DNA from: JADJLQ01 sp964405735
Lineage (GTDB): Bacteria; Bacteroidota; Bacteroidia; Chitinophagales; Saprospiraceae
NCBI GenBank assembly: GCA_964405735.1
Contig: CAYOPD010000112.1
Span: 1-13,503 of the forward strand
DNA: 13,503 bases
Direction: 5' to 3'
Shown: positions 6,733 through 13,503 of the stretch, one piece after another
Layout: the number at the start of each line of letters is the position of its first letter
Numbering within the stretch: position 1 is the first letter of the stretch
Program-made: the position numbers and the translations under genes
The notes under the pieces: generated by a model
Seen by the model: only the letters and a program-made list of their open reading frames with translations
Database searches by the model: none
Told to the model about the DNA's origin: nothing

Positions 6733-7839
6733 TTACTCTTCATCAATGCTCCTGGGCTCCTGCTGGCTCAGGCAATGAAAACTGCCCAGTCCCCAGATCA
6801 GGTCGGTGGAATCGATCCCAACGACCTCCCGGTCTGGAAAACAAGATTGGATAATGGACATGGCCAGGTCGTCTTTCTGACATCGATAGGTGGGCACGAT
6901 CACCGAACGGTTAGCGATGTAAAAATTGGCATAGGAGGCCGGAAGGCGCTGGCCTTCAAAAAATAGGGGATCTGGCATAGGAAGCTCAATGATTTCCAAC
7001 GGTTTACCATTGAGAAGGCGTATTTCTTTCAACTGCTGCAAGTTGTTCTCCAGCAGGGCATGGTTTTCGTCCGCTTTATTGTGTTCCCGGACGGTAAGAA
7101 CGGTTTCCTCGCTGACAAAACGGACTGTATCGTCGATATGCCCGTCCGTGTCGTCCCCGATAATCCCTTCATCTACCCAAAGTACCTGGTCGACACCATA
7201 ATATGCATAAAGGTATGCTTCAATTTGTCCCTGATTCAGGTGCGGGTTTCGGTTTTTGTTCAGGAGACAGGCCGTGGAGGTGATCAGGGCGCCCTTACCA
7301 TTAAAATCCACACTGCCTCCTTCCATGACGATATTGGGATGATACACTGGTAGCTCCAGTTCTAATCCTACCCAGGTGGGGATCTCATCGTCGAGGTCAT
7401 AGGGGGGATACTTATTTCCCCAGGCATTGTACGCCCAATCCACAATGATTTTGCCTCTCCCTTTTTCCGGATGGATCAGGAAAGCGGGCCCATGATCGCG
7501 GCACCAGGCATCATTGGTTGGATGGAAATAAAAGCGGACTTGGTCCATATCGACTCCTCCCTTTTTGAGCTCAGCCAAGGCAAAATCCTTCATGGCCTGG
7601 TCGTTGACATTGATATTGACTCTTTCGCCCCTGGTCAGTTCTTTGATAAATTTTACATAAGGCGGGTAAACGGTATGCAACTTTCCTGGCCAGCTTGCTT
7701 CCTTATGCGGCCAGCTTAGCCAGGTAGATTCGTGAGGATGAAATTCGGCCGGGAAAAAGTAGCCGAGTTTTTTTGGGGTGACTACATAGTCCGAAAGCCC
7801 GGAGGAGCCGGAACTGGAAAATCCGTCGTTTTTATTCAT
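6733..7839 (-). CDS. aguA: Agmatine deiminase
   Basis: This 368-residue cytoplasmic enzyme of the peptidyl-arginine-deiminase/agmatine deiminase family hydrolyses agmatine to N-carbamoylputrescine and ammonia. Guanidine-modifying motifs are all visible: FHPTNDAWCRDHGP (Asp110, Arg114, Asp115), VMEGGSVDFNGKG (Glu173), GDDTDGHIDDTVRF (catalytic His234), and WGLGSFHCLSQQEP with the nucleophile Cys356. The first ~22 residues, serine- and glycine-rich, precede the usual family start near TPKKLGYFFPAEF. No alternative ATG lies closer, so the N-terminal extension is kept. The next enzyme of the pathway, aguB, lies upstream in the same direction across a 234-nt spacer. tRNA-Phe follows 110 nt downstream. 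Together with aguB it gives a plant-type route to putrescine; the arginine decarboxylase that makes agmatine is not in the window. Confidence 0.95.
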   Translation of the reverse strand: MNKNDGFSSSGSSGLSDYVVTPKKLGYFFPAEFHPHESTWLSWPHKEASWPGKLHTVYPPYVKFIKELTRGERVNINVNDQAMKDFALAELKKGGVDMDQVRFYFHPTNDAWCRDHGPAFLIHPEKGRGKIIVDWAYNAWGNKYPPYDLDDEIPTWVGLELELPVYHPNIVMEGGSVDFNGKGALITSTACLLNKNRNPHLNQGQIEAYLYAYYGVDQVLWVDEGIIGDDTDGHIDDTVRFVSEETVLTVREHNKADENHALLENNLQQLKEIRLLNGKPLEIIELPMPDPLFFEGQRLPASYANFYIANRSVIVPTYRCQKDDLAMSIIQSCFPDREVVGIDSTDLIWGLGSFHCLSQQEPRSIDEE

Positions 7840-8073
7840 AGCCTTCCGGCATTAATGGATCTTTTGAAAGAATGGATCATGAGCAGGATTACTAATCATT
7901 TCGCGTAAATATCCTGAAAATCTTTTTCTTCAATGAATGATCCTGTGACTCGGGAGTAAAAGAATTTCAAAATTTTTAATCGCATAGCAAGCGGAGGGCA
8001 CAGTGGAATCGCCGAGAAATTTCTGCCTGCGTTTTCAAAAGGGAGTTATAAAACCAACCCCCGATTCCGGAAT
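7840..8073 (-). other. Spacer between aguB and aguA with a small open frame
   Basis: The 234-nt spacer is AT-rich and has no clear terminator. On the minus strand a frame stays open from an in-frame TAA near 8048 to a TGA at 7896-7898. It includes a 29-codon ATG-initiated ORF (7985 to 7896) starting MRLKILKFFYSR and ending KDFQDIYAK. There is no ribosome-binding site and no recognised family, so it may be a relic or an interspersed sequence. I do not call it a gene. Confidence 0.3.
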
Positions 8074-8949
8074 TTATTCATCCAGATACCGCTTCACAAG
8101 GTCTCCGTAAGAATCAATTCTCCGGTCTCTAAGAAAAGGCCAGTGGGTCCTGTAAAAATCGGTTTTATCCAGGTCAAGGACTTCGATATGGATCTCTTCC
8201 TGATCGTGGGAAGCCTGGTAGAGGATTCTGCCAAAGGGATTTGCCACAAATGAACCTCCCCAGAATTTCATGGCTCCCTCCTGTTCAAATCCAACGCGGT
8301 TGACGCTCACGACATGAATCCCGTTGGCAACGGCATGGCTTCGCTGGATGGTCTGCCAGCCATTAAACTGCTCGGTGTTGGTGGCCTCATCCTGGTTGGT
8401 GGCCCAGCCGATGGCGGTAGGGTAAAACAGGACCTCGGCGCCTTTTAAGGCTGTGAGTCTTGCGGCTTCGGGATACCATTGGTCCCAGCAGATCAGAACA
8501 CCTATTCGTGCAAAGCGGGTTTCAAATACCCGGTAACCCAGGTCTCCCGGCGTGAAATAAAATTTTTCATAAAAGGCCGGGTCATCCGGGATATGCATCT
8601 TCCGGTATTTTCCAAGGTATGCCCCATCGGCGTCGATCACGGCGGTGGTATTGTGATAGATGCCCTGTGCCCTCTTTTCAAAAAGGGAAGCAATAATCAC
8701 GGTGCCGGTTTCGCTGGCCACTTCCCTCAACCTTTCCGTGGACGGGCCGGGAATGGATTCGGCAAGTTTGAAATGTTCATAGTCTTCGGTATCGCAGAAA
8801 TAAAGGGAGGTGAACAATTCCTGAAGGCAGATGATCTGGGCACCCCGGGAAGCTGCTTCGCGCACAAGCCCGATGGCTTTGACCAGGTTGTTTTCCTTAT
8901 CCGCGGTGCAGGACATCTGGATAAGCCCGACATGAACGATTTTGGTCAT
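8074..8949 (-). CDS. aguB: N-carbamoylputrescine amidase
   Basis: This 291-residue member of the nitrilase (carbon-nitrogen hydrolase) superfamily hydrolyses N-carbamoylputrescine to putrescine, CO2 and ammonia. The catalytic triad is plain: Glu44 in CLQELFTSLYF, Lys117 in YRKMHIPDDP, and Cys154 in GVLICWDQWYPEAA. The segments WGGSFVANPFG and THWPFLRDRRID are typical of the aguB subgroup, and the length is normal. Its start is 8 nt after the guaB stop codon, so it is almost certainly translated from the guaB transcript. aguA lies downstream on the same strand, which supports the assignment over a generic nitrilase. No promoter-like box sits in the short junction. Confidence 0.96.
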   Translation of the reverse strand: MTKIVHVGLIQMSCTADKENNLVKAIGLVREAASRGAQIICLQELFTSLYFCDTEDYEHFKLAESIPGPSTERLREVASETGTVIIASLFEKRAQGIYHNTTAVIDADGAYLGKYRKMHIPDDPAFYEKFYFTPGDLGYRVFETRFARIGVLICWDQWYPEAARLTALKGAEVLFYPTAIGWATNQDEATNTEQFNGWQTIQRSHAVANGIHVVSVNRVGFEQEGAMKFWGGSFVANPFGRILYQASHDQEEIHIEVLDLDKTDFYRTHWPFLRDRRIDSYGDLVKRYLDE

Positions 8950-8957
8950 TGGAAGAT

Positions 8958-10442
8958 TTATGCTTTGGAAGAATAATTGGGTGACTCTTTGGTGATCGTG
9001 ATGTGATGGGGATGGCTTTCATGTATGCCCGCGGCGGATATTTTGACCATTTTAGCCTGCTGGAGGGCCTTGATGTTGGCCGCGCCACAATAACCCATGC
9101 CTGCACGAAGCCCGCCAATGTTTTGAATCATCACCTCTGAGAGCAATCCTTTATAGGGCACCCGCCCTTCGATACCTTCGGGTACCAGTTTTTTAATATC
9201 GTCTTCGGCATCCTGGAAATACCGGTCTTTGGAGCCTGACTGCATGGCATCCAGCGAACCCATGCCCCGGTAGGTTTTGAATTTCCGGCCTTCATAAAGC
9301 ACGGTTTCCCCGGGGGCTTCTTCCACTCCTGCAAACAGTCCACCGGCCATGATCGTGCTCGCTCCGGCAGCGATGGCTTTTACGATGTCACCGGTAAACC
9401 GGATACCCCCATCGCCGATCACCGGGATGCCTGACCCGGCAATGCCACGGGAAGCGGTCATAATGGCCGATAGTTGGGGTACTCCAACGCCGGCCACGAT
9501 GCGGGTCGTGCAAATCGAGCCCGGCCCGACTCCGACTTTGACCGCATTTACCCCGGCTTCAACCAAAGCCCTTGCTCCTTCTGCAGTGGCTACATTGCCT
9601 CCAATGATTTCCAGGTTGGGATGTCTTTGCCGGATGGTCTGGATGGCTTCGAGCACTCCTCTGGAGTGGCCATGGGCGGTATCGATGCATATGACGTCTA
9701 CCTGGACCTGGACGAGGGCGTCGACCCGGTCCTGCAGTTCTTTATTGACCCCGACGGCCGCTCCTACCACAAGCCTTCCAAAGGTATCCTTGCAGGAATG
9801 GGGATAATCTTCCAGCCTCATGATGTCTTTATAAGTGATGAGTCCGATCAGTTTCCCGGAGTCATCCACTACCGGCAGTTTTTCAACTTTGTACTGTTGA
9901 AGAATCCCTTTAGCAAGATCGAGGGTGGTGCCTTTGGGTGCGGTGATCAGCCGTTCTTTGGTCATGATCTCCGTAATGGGCCGGTTGAAATTGGTTTCAA
10001 AACGAAGGTCCCGGTTGGTGAGGATCCCGATCAGCCGGTTGTCCTCATCGATGATGGGAATACCCCCTATGCCGTATTTGTCCATGATCAGGCGTGCATC
10101 CCGCACGCGGGCGCCGGCTTTGAGGGTAATGGGGTCGATGATCATGCCGCTTTCCGACCGTTTTACACTTTTGACCTGGTCGGCCTGGGCTTCGATACTC
10201 ATGTTTTTATGAATGATCCCGATTCCTCCCTCCCTGGCAATGGCAATGGCCAGTTTTTTTTCGGTGACGGTATCCATGGCTGCCGAAACGATGGGTACAT
10301 TGAGTTTGATGCCTGTGGTCAGTTGGGATTCGGTATTGACTTCCCTGGGAAGAACCTGTGAATAGGCAGGAACCAATAAGACGTCATCGAAGGTGTACAT
10401 TTCTTCAATGACCGGACTGGAGGAGGTAGTCGTTTTTTCCAT
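8958..10442 (-). CDS. guaB: Inosine-5'-monophosphate dehydrogenase
   Basis: The enzyme oxidises IMP to XMP with NAD+, the committed step to guanine nucleotides. With the start at ATG 10442 it has 494 residues, the usual size. The order is: barrel start YTFDDVLLVPAYS; a CBS-domain pair inserted at ~100-212 (IIDPITLKAGARVRDARLIM and ERLITAPKGTTLDLAKGILQ); the active-site loop GVGPGSICTTR with catalytic Cys311; GDGGIRFTGDIVKAIAAGA; YRGMGSLDAM; and the flap DRYFQ with the Arg407-Tyr408 dyad. An upstream in-frame ATG at 10466 would add MAIPLFLH. I prefer 10442 because these residues fall outside the family and inside an inverted repeat. aguB follows after 8 nt, and a FAH-family gene precedes it by 72 nt. 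Confidence 0.97.
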   Translation of the reverse strand: MEKTTTSSSPVIEEMYTFDDVLLVPAYSQVLPREVNTESQLTTGIKLNVPIVSAAMDTVTEKKLAIAIAREGGIGIIHKNMSIEAQADQVKSVKRSESGMIIDPITLKAGARVRDARLIMDKYGIGGIPIIDEDNRLIGILTNRDLRFETNFNRPITEIMTKERLITAPKGTTLDLAKGILQQYKVEKLPVVDDSGKLIGLITYKDIMRLEDYPHSCKDTFGRLVVGAAVGVNKELQDRVDALVQVQVDVICIDTAHGHSRGVLEAIQTIRQRHPNLEIIGGNVATAEGARALVEAGVNAVKVGVGPGSICTTRIVAGVGVPQLSAIMTASRGIAGSGIPVIGDGGIRFTGDIVKAIAAGASTIMAGGLFAGVEEAPGETVLYEGRKFKTYRGMGSLDAMQSGSKDRYFQDAEDDIKKLVPEGIEGRVPYKGLLSEVMIQNIGGLRAGMGYCGAANIKALQQAKMVKISAAGIHESHPHHITITKESPNYSSKA

Positions 10443-10446
10443 GTGC

Positions 10447-10494
10447 AAAAATAAGGGAATTGCCATGATTCCTGCAGCGGATCCCCTTATTTTT
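10447..10494 (-). terminator. Inverted repeat AAAAATAAGGG / CCCTTATTTTT just before guaB
   Basis: A perfect 11-bp inverted repeat (10447-10457 against 10484-10494) with a 26-nt loop fills most of the 72-nt FAH-guaB spacer. The A-rich arm, GGG/CCC core and T-rich arm look like a bidirectional Rho-independent terminator. The 3' arm ends 4 nt before the guaB ATG, so in a read-through transcript it could instead mask the guaB initiation region. Terminator or attenuator-like roles cannot be separated by eye. Confidence 0.5.
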
Positions 10495-10514
10495 CAATCA
10501 GGAAGCAAAAGAAG

Positions 10515-11357
10515 TCAATACCATTTTACCGGATTGGACAAGGTACCAATAGGGTCGATGCGAATATCCACCACGTCATCTTCTTCCAGGGTAAAGGTGG
10601 TTGGAGGGACGACCCCTGTGCCGGTCATCAGGAAACAGCCTGTGTTGAAATTCAGTCCCCGGAGCAGGTAATCCCGCAGGTCTTCCGGTCGCCGCTTCAT
10701 GGCGCTGAGGCTGGTTTGTCCGTGAAACACGCATTTATTGTCCCGGTAAATTTTAAGATCGATCTCCGTTTCCGGTGCTAGGGGTTTGCCGGGGATGGTC
10801 AGGCAGGGGCCAAGTGCGGCGCTTCTTTCATACGTTTTTGCCTGGGGGAGATAGAGGGTGTTTTCTCCTTCGATCGACCGCGAACTCATATCGTTGCCAA
10901 TGGTATAACCGGCGATGGTCCCGGATGAATTGATAAAAAGGGTCAGCTCCGGTTCAGGTACATTCCATGTGGAGTCCCTGCGAATATTTACAGATTGTCC
11001 CGGCCCCGCTACCCGGTGTGGCAGCGATTTAAAAAACAATTCCGGTCGATCGGCATCGTAGACCAGGTCATAGGCGGATTTGGCGTGTTCGCTTTCTTCC
11101 ATGCGGGCATCGCGGCTTCTGAGATAGGTGACCCCTGAGGCCCATACTTCCTGGGAGCCAATGGGAGCGAGAATCTGGTTTTGCAAGGCGGATACTGAGG
11201 CTTCATCCAGGGCCTGGCGTCCGGTTATTTCATTTTTAAGTTCGTCAAAAAGGTTTTTCCGGTTGATCCATTGATCCCAATCGACGGTGGAGGAGCTGAA
11301 AAACCGGCCTTCATTTTCGATCATAAACTGGCCTGTGGTTTTGTAAAGTCGGAACAT
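10515..11357 (-). CDS. Fumarylacetoacetate hydrolase-family protein, 2-dehydro-3-deoxy-D-arabinonate dehydratase-like
   Basis: With the start at ATG 11357 the product has 280 residues; the longer frame to 11423 would overlap the upstream gene. The N-terminal ~75 residues form a family-specific cap, followed by the FAH fold. WASGVTYLRSRDARMEES, YDLVYDADRPELFFK and GYTIGNDMSSRSIEG match the branch that includes 2-keto-3-deoxy-D-arabinonate dehydratase (KdaD-like). Likely divalent-metal ligands are Glu135 and Glu137 (EPELTLF) and Asp156 (GND). The expected reaction is dehydration or C-C cleavage of a 2-keto-3-deoxy sugar acid, but the substrate cannot be fixed from sequence. Its start follows the DUF3109 stop by 7 nt, so both genes probably share a transcript. 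No other pentose or aldonate pathway gene is in the window. Confidence 0.85.
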   Translation of the reverse strand: MFRLYKTTGQFMIENEGRFFSSSTVDWDQWINRKNLFDELKNEITGRQALDEASVSALQNQILAPIGSQEVWASGVTYLRSRDARMEESEHAKSAYDLVYDADRPELFFKSLPHRVAGPGQSVNIRRDSTWNVPEPELTLFINSSGTIAGYTIGNDMSSRSIEGENTLYLPQAKTYERSAALGPCLTIPGKPLAPETEIDLKIYRDNKCVFHGQTSLSAMKRRPEDLRDYLLRGLNFNTGCFLMTGTGVVPPTTFTLEEDDVVDIRIDPIGTLSNPVKWY

Positions 11358-11364
11358 GGTCGTT

Positions 11365-11988
11365 TTATTTTTCGGAGTTTGTTTCTGATTTCCAGTGTTG
11401 AGCAACTTCATCCAGCTCTGCATAAAAGCCCTCGCCGTATTTCCTTATGAGAGCATTGCGGACAAAGCGGTAGACCGGGACACCCAATTGGTCCCCGTTG
11501 GCACAGGCGGGAGCGCAGATGGACCATTTATCGTAGTTGAGTGCTTCCCATCCGAGTACTTTATCTTCCCGGATGCGCACCGGGTAGAGGTGGCAGGAAA
11601 TGGGTTTGATCCAGTCGATCTTTCCAAGGCGGTATGCCGTTTCAATAGCACAGGAAAGGATACCGGAACCATCCTTCAATGCATATATGCAGGAGCCGTC
11701 CCCTCGAAGCGGGGTGGCATAACTGCCTCTCTCAAGTTGTACATATCGGTGGTCTTCCAAAATGGATCTGGATGCTTCATCCAGCAAACCGGCGACCTGG
11801 AGGGCAATCCGGTCCAGGATGGATTTCTCTTCTTCGGCCAGGGGTGCGCCTTCATCGCCTTCGACGCAACAAGCGCCCTTACAGGCCTGCAGGTTGCAGA
11901 CAAATTTTTTTTCAATCAGGTCCGTACTGACCAGCTTGCCTTGGACTTCCAACATCGGCTCCAAGGTACGACCTATTTTTAAGTGCAT
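11365..11988 (-). CDS. DUF3109 family cysteine-rich protein
   Basis: This 207-residue protein belongs to DUF3109, a conserved family frequent in Bacteroidota and of unknown function. Cysteines cluster as CNLQACKGACC (Cys31, 36, 40, 41), then Cys100 (GSCIYAL), Cys113 (LSCAIE), Cys132 (SCHLYPVR) and CAPAC (Cys158, Cys162). This pattern resembles YkgJ-type metal or Fe-S binding proteins, so a metal cluster is likely (inference). Residues up to 11 may be extra: an alternative start at Met12 (ATG 11955) would begin MLEVQGKLVS, closer to the family norm. It is the first gene of the minus-strand run, divergent from citrate synthase with 137 nt between starts. The FAH-family gene follows after 7 nt. 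Confidence 0.88.
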   Translation of the reverse strand: MHLKIGRTLEPMLEVQGKLVSTDLIEKKFVCNLQACKGACCVEGDEGAPLAEEEKSILDRIALQVAGLLDEASRSILEDHRYVQLERGSYATPLRGDGSCIYALKDGSGILSCAIETAYRLGKIDWIKPISCHLYPVRIREDKVLGWEALNYDKWSICAPACANGDQLGVPVYRFVRNALIRKYGEGFYAELDEVAQHWKSETNSEK

Positions 11989-12064
11989 CTTTCGGTGCTG
12001 GTTGGGGTGGCTTAAAAAAAGTAGGGGAATTTTAAAATTATTATTTTTTTAGGCTTTATTCTGA

Positions 12065-12072
12065 TATTTTTG
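12065..12072 (+). promoter_or_regulatory. Candidate -7 box for citrate synthase (TATTTTTG)
   Basis: TATTTTTG matches the Bacteroidota -7 consensus TAnnTTTG, 53 nt before the citrate synthase ATG. The expected -33 TTG-type element is not obvious in the T-rich sequence upstream, so this rests on one box. The divergent DUF3109 promoter must lie in the same 11989-12125 spacer, but no exact box was found on that strand. Confidence 0.4.
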
Positions 12073-12125
12073 GCCTTCAGACTTTTATCTAACCGAATTG
12101 ATTCACGCCTAGTTTTTAAGGGGAA

Positions 12126-13445
12126 ATGGACGAACTCAAAAGCATCTTTAAGGATAAATCGCAGCAGCTCAAGGATAAGATCAAGGCCATGCTCAAGGAA
12201 CATGGCAATATGAAAATCGATGAAGTAAGGCTGGAACAAGCTTTTGGAGGAATGAGGGGCATCCAGAGCATGATCTGGGAAACTTCCCTGTTGGATGCAC
12301 AGGAAGGCATCAAATTCCGCGGTTTTTCAATTCCACAGATCCAGGAGTTGCTGCCAAAAGCTCCAGGCGGCCATGAACCCCTGCCTGAAGGTATATTCTG
12401 GCTGATGCTCACGGGTGAAATTCCGACCAATGCCCAGGTTCAGTGGCTGAGTGACGAATGGGAACGCCGGGCGGTGATCCCGAAGGCAATGACCCTTGCG
12501 CTGGACGCCTTGCCGGTAGATGTTCACCCCATGACCCAGTTCAGCATTGCGATCAACGCCCTGCAGGTCGACTCTATATTTGCGAGGCGATACGAAGAAG
12601 GCATGCCCAAATCGGAATACTGGGACGCGACCTATGAAGATGCCATGAACCTCATTGCCCGCATTCCGTTTGCTGCGGCCCACATTTACAGGAGGACATT
12701 TAAAGGCAACAAGGATATACCTGCAGACCGTTCCCTGGATTGGGCGGCCAATTATTCGCACATGCTGGGTTTTGAAGGCCAGGAATGCCATGAGATGATG
12801 AGGCTGTATCAGACCATCCACGCGGACCACGAAGGGGGTAATGCCTCTGCGCATACCGCCCACCTGGTCGGTTCCACGTTGAGCGATGTATATCTCTCCT
12901 ATGCGGCGGCGATGAATGCCCTGGCAGGTCCGCTGCATGGGCTGGCCAACCAGGAAGTGATCAAATGGATTTTTGATATGGTAGCCGCATTGGGAACCCG
13001 GAAACCCACCGGCGAACAAATTGCTGCCTATGTAAAGGATACGATAAACAAAGGCCAGGTGATTCCGGGTTACGGTCATGCCGTCCTTCGCCAACCAGAC
13101 CCGCGCTTTTATGCACAGAAACGTTTTTCAGAAAGATACCTGGCTGACGATGACATCATTCAGATTGTTTGGAGGCTGTTTGAAATCGTACCCCCGATCC
13201 TGCAAAGCCTGGGCAAGGTAAGTAACCCTTGGCCAAATGTCGATGCCCACAGCGGTGCCATGCTGGTCCATTACGGGCTCACGGAATATAATTATTATAC
13301 GGTCCTGTTTGGAGTGTCCCGTTCCCTGGGGGTAATGGCTGCCCAATGCTGGGCGAGGGCCCTGGGATTCCCGCTCGAAAGGCCCAAATCCCTGACTTCG
13401 GAATGGGTATTTGATTTTGTCCAGCAAGCCAACGATCATAAATAA
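12126..13445 (+). CDS. Citrate synthase, mitochondrial/eukaryotic-like type
   Basis: This 439-residue enzyme condenses acetyl-CoA and oxaloacetate to citrate at the entry of the TCA cycle. All three catalytic residues are present: His271 in LAGPLHGLANQE, His318 in PGYGHAVLRQPDPR, and Asp373 in NVDAHSGAML. The N-terminus (helical DKSQQLKDKIK, then GGMRGIQSMIWETSLLDAQEG and IKFRGFSIPQIQ) and the total length resemble the mitochondrial form rather than the hexameric GltA type of Enterobacteria, as in some Bacteroidota. AGGGGAAATGG gives a purine-rich stretch directly at the start codon. The gene is divergent from DUF3109. A further gene starts 23 nt after its stop and may be co-transcribed. Confidence 0.96.
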   Translation: MDELKSIFKDKSQQLKDKIKAMLKEHGNMKIDEVRLEQAFGGMRGIQSMIWETSLLDAQEGIKFRGFSIPQIQELLPKAPGGHEPLPEGIFWLMLTGEIPTNAQVQWLSDEWERRAVIPKAMTLALDALPVDVHPMTQFSIAINALQVDSIFARRYEEGMPKSEYWDATYEDAMNLIARIPFAAAHIYRRTFKGNKDIPADRSLDWAANYSHMLGFEGQECHEMMRLYQTIHADHEGGNASAHTAHLVGSTLSDVYLSYAAAMNALAGPLHGLANQEVIKWIFDMVAALGTRKPTGEQIAAYVKDTINKGQVIPGYGHAVLRQPDPRFYAQKRFSERYLADDDIIQIVWRLFEIVPPILQSLGKVSNPWPNVDAHSGAMLVHYGLTEYNYYTVLFGVSRSLGVMAAQCWARALGFPLERPKSLTSEWVFDFVQQANDHK

Positions 13446-13468
13446 CATGAATTCTTAACCTTTACGCT

Positions 13469-13503
13469 ATGTCAAAAATAGAAGCCGGACTGAAATACAC
13501 CCC
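13469..13503 (+). CDS. Start of next gene, possibly glycine cleavage system H protein
   Basis: Only ATG plus eleven codons (MSKIEAGLKYTP) are in the window. The sequence resembles the N-terminus of GcvH, where LKYT is typically followed by HEWV, but twelve residues cannot establish it. It begins 23 nt after citrate synthase on the same strand. The frame is open to the window end. Confidence 0.35.
   Translation, partial: MSKIEAGLKYT

Noticed and set aside
9474..10361. Plus-strand 295-codon open frame opposite guaB
   Set aside because: It is the antisense shadow of guaB. It has no family-like motif, and guaB has a complete set of catalytic motifs.
10446..10453. TATTTTTG as a guaB promoter
   Set aside because: It lies only about 4 nt before the chosen ATG, which would place the transcript start inside the coding sequence. 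It is part of the inverted repeat.
11395..11982. Plus-strand 195-codon open frame opposite DUF3109
   Set aside because: Antisense shadow; the minus-strand frame carries the conserved cysteine pattern of a known family.
12327..13094. Minus-strand 255-codon open frame opposite citrate synthase
   Set aside because: Shadow of the citrate synthase frame; composition follows the antisense of conserved motifs.

Overview
The window looks like chromosome from a Bacteroidota bacterium, most plausibly an environmental Saprospiria/Chitinophagia-like lineage. The grounds are the protein families (DUF3109, tandem DinB, PVC-type heme-binding dehydrogenase, citrate synthase of the mitochondrial type), weak or absent Shine-Dalgarno sequences, and -7 boxes of the Bacteroidota form TAnnTTTG. 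It is draft scaffold sequence: two runs of exactly 100 N (4338-4437 and 6413-6512) are gap placeholders. One interrupts a gene and the other sits next to a tRNA duplication.

Layout. Positions 1-913 hold an 8-bp tandem repeat, an apparently gene-free stretch, and a decayed minus-strand remnant of a TPR-type protein. Positions 914-4824 (+) form a two-gene unit: a large exported PVC-type dehydrogenase/HEAT/cytochrome c protein, then a Tat-exported hydroxypyruvate isomerase-like TIM barrel broken by the first gap. A secreted protein with two DinB domains (4910-6085, -) converges on it.

Positions 6086-6732 are a non-protein region. It contains a structured-RNA-like block, a partial copy of the tRNA-Phe 3' half with its terminator, a small palindrome lodged in that copy, the second gap, and an intact tRNA-Phe(GAA) with its own promoter-like box and intrinsic terminator. 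The layout resembles a tRNA attachment site, but the gap hides whatever lies between the two copies.

Positions 6733-11988 (-) are a run of housekeeping genes transcribed in the order DUF3109, FAH-family hydrolase (KdaD-like), guaB, aguB, aguA. aguB and aguA together convert agmatine through N-carbamoylputrescine to putrescine. guaB makes XMP for guanine nucleotides. Several junctions are only 7-8 nt, which suggests co-transcription. A divergent promoter region (11989-12125) leads to citrate synthase (12126-13445, +). The first 12 codons of a following gene, possibly glycine cleavage H protein, run off the window end.

Most of the window is ordinary core metabolism. The parts most worth a second look are the tRNA-Phe duplication with palindrome and gap, the structured block at 6179-6266, and the exported cytochrome plus Tat-isomerase pair.
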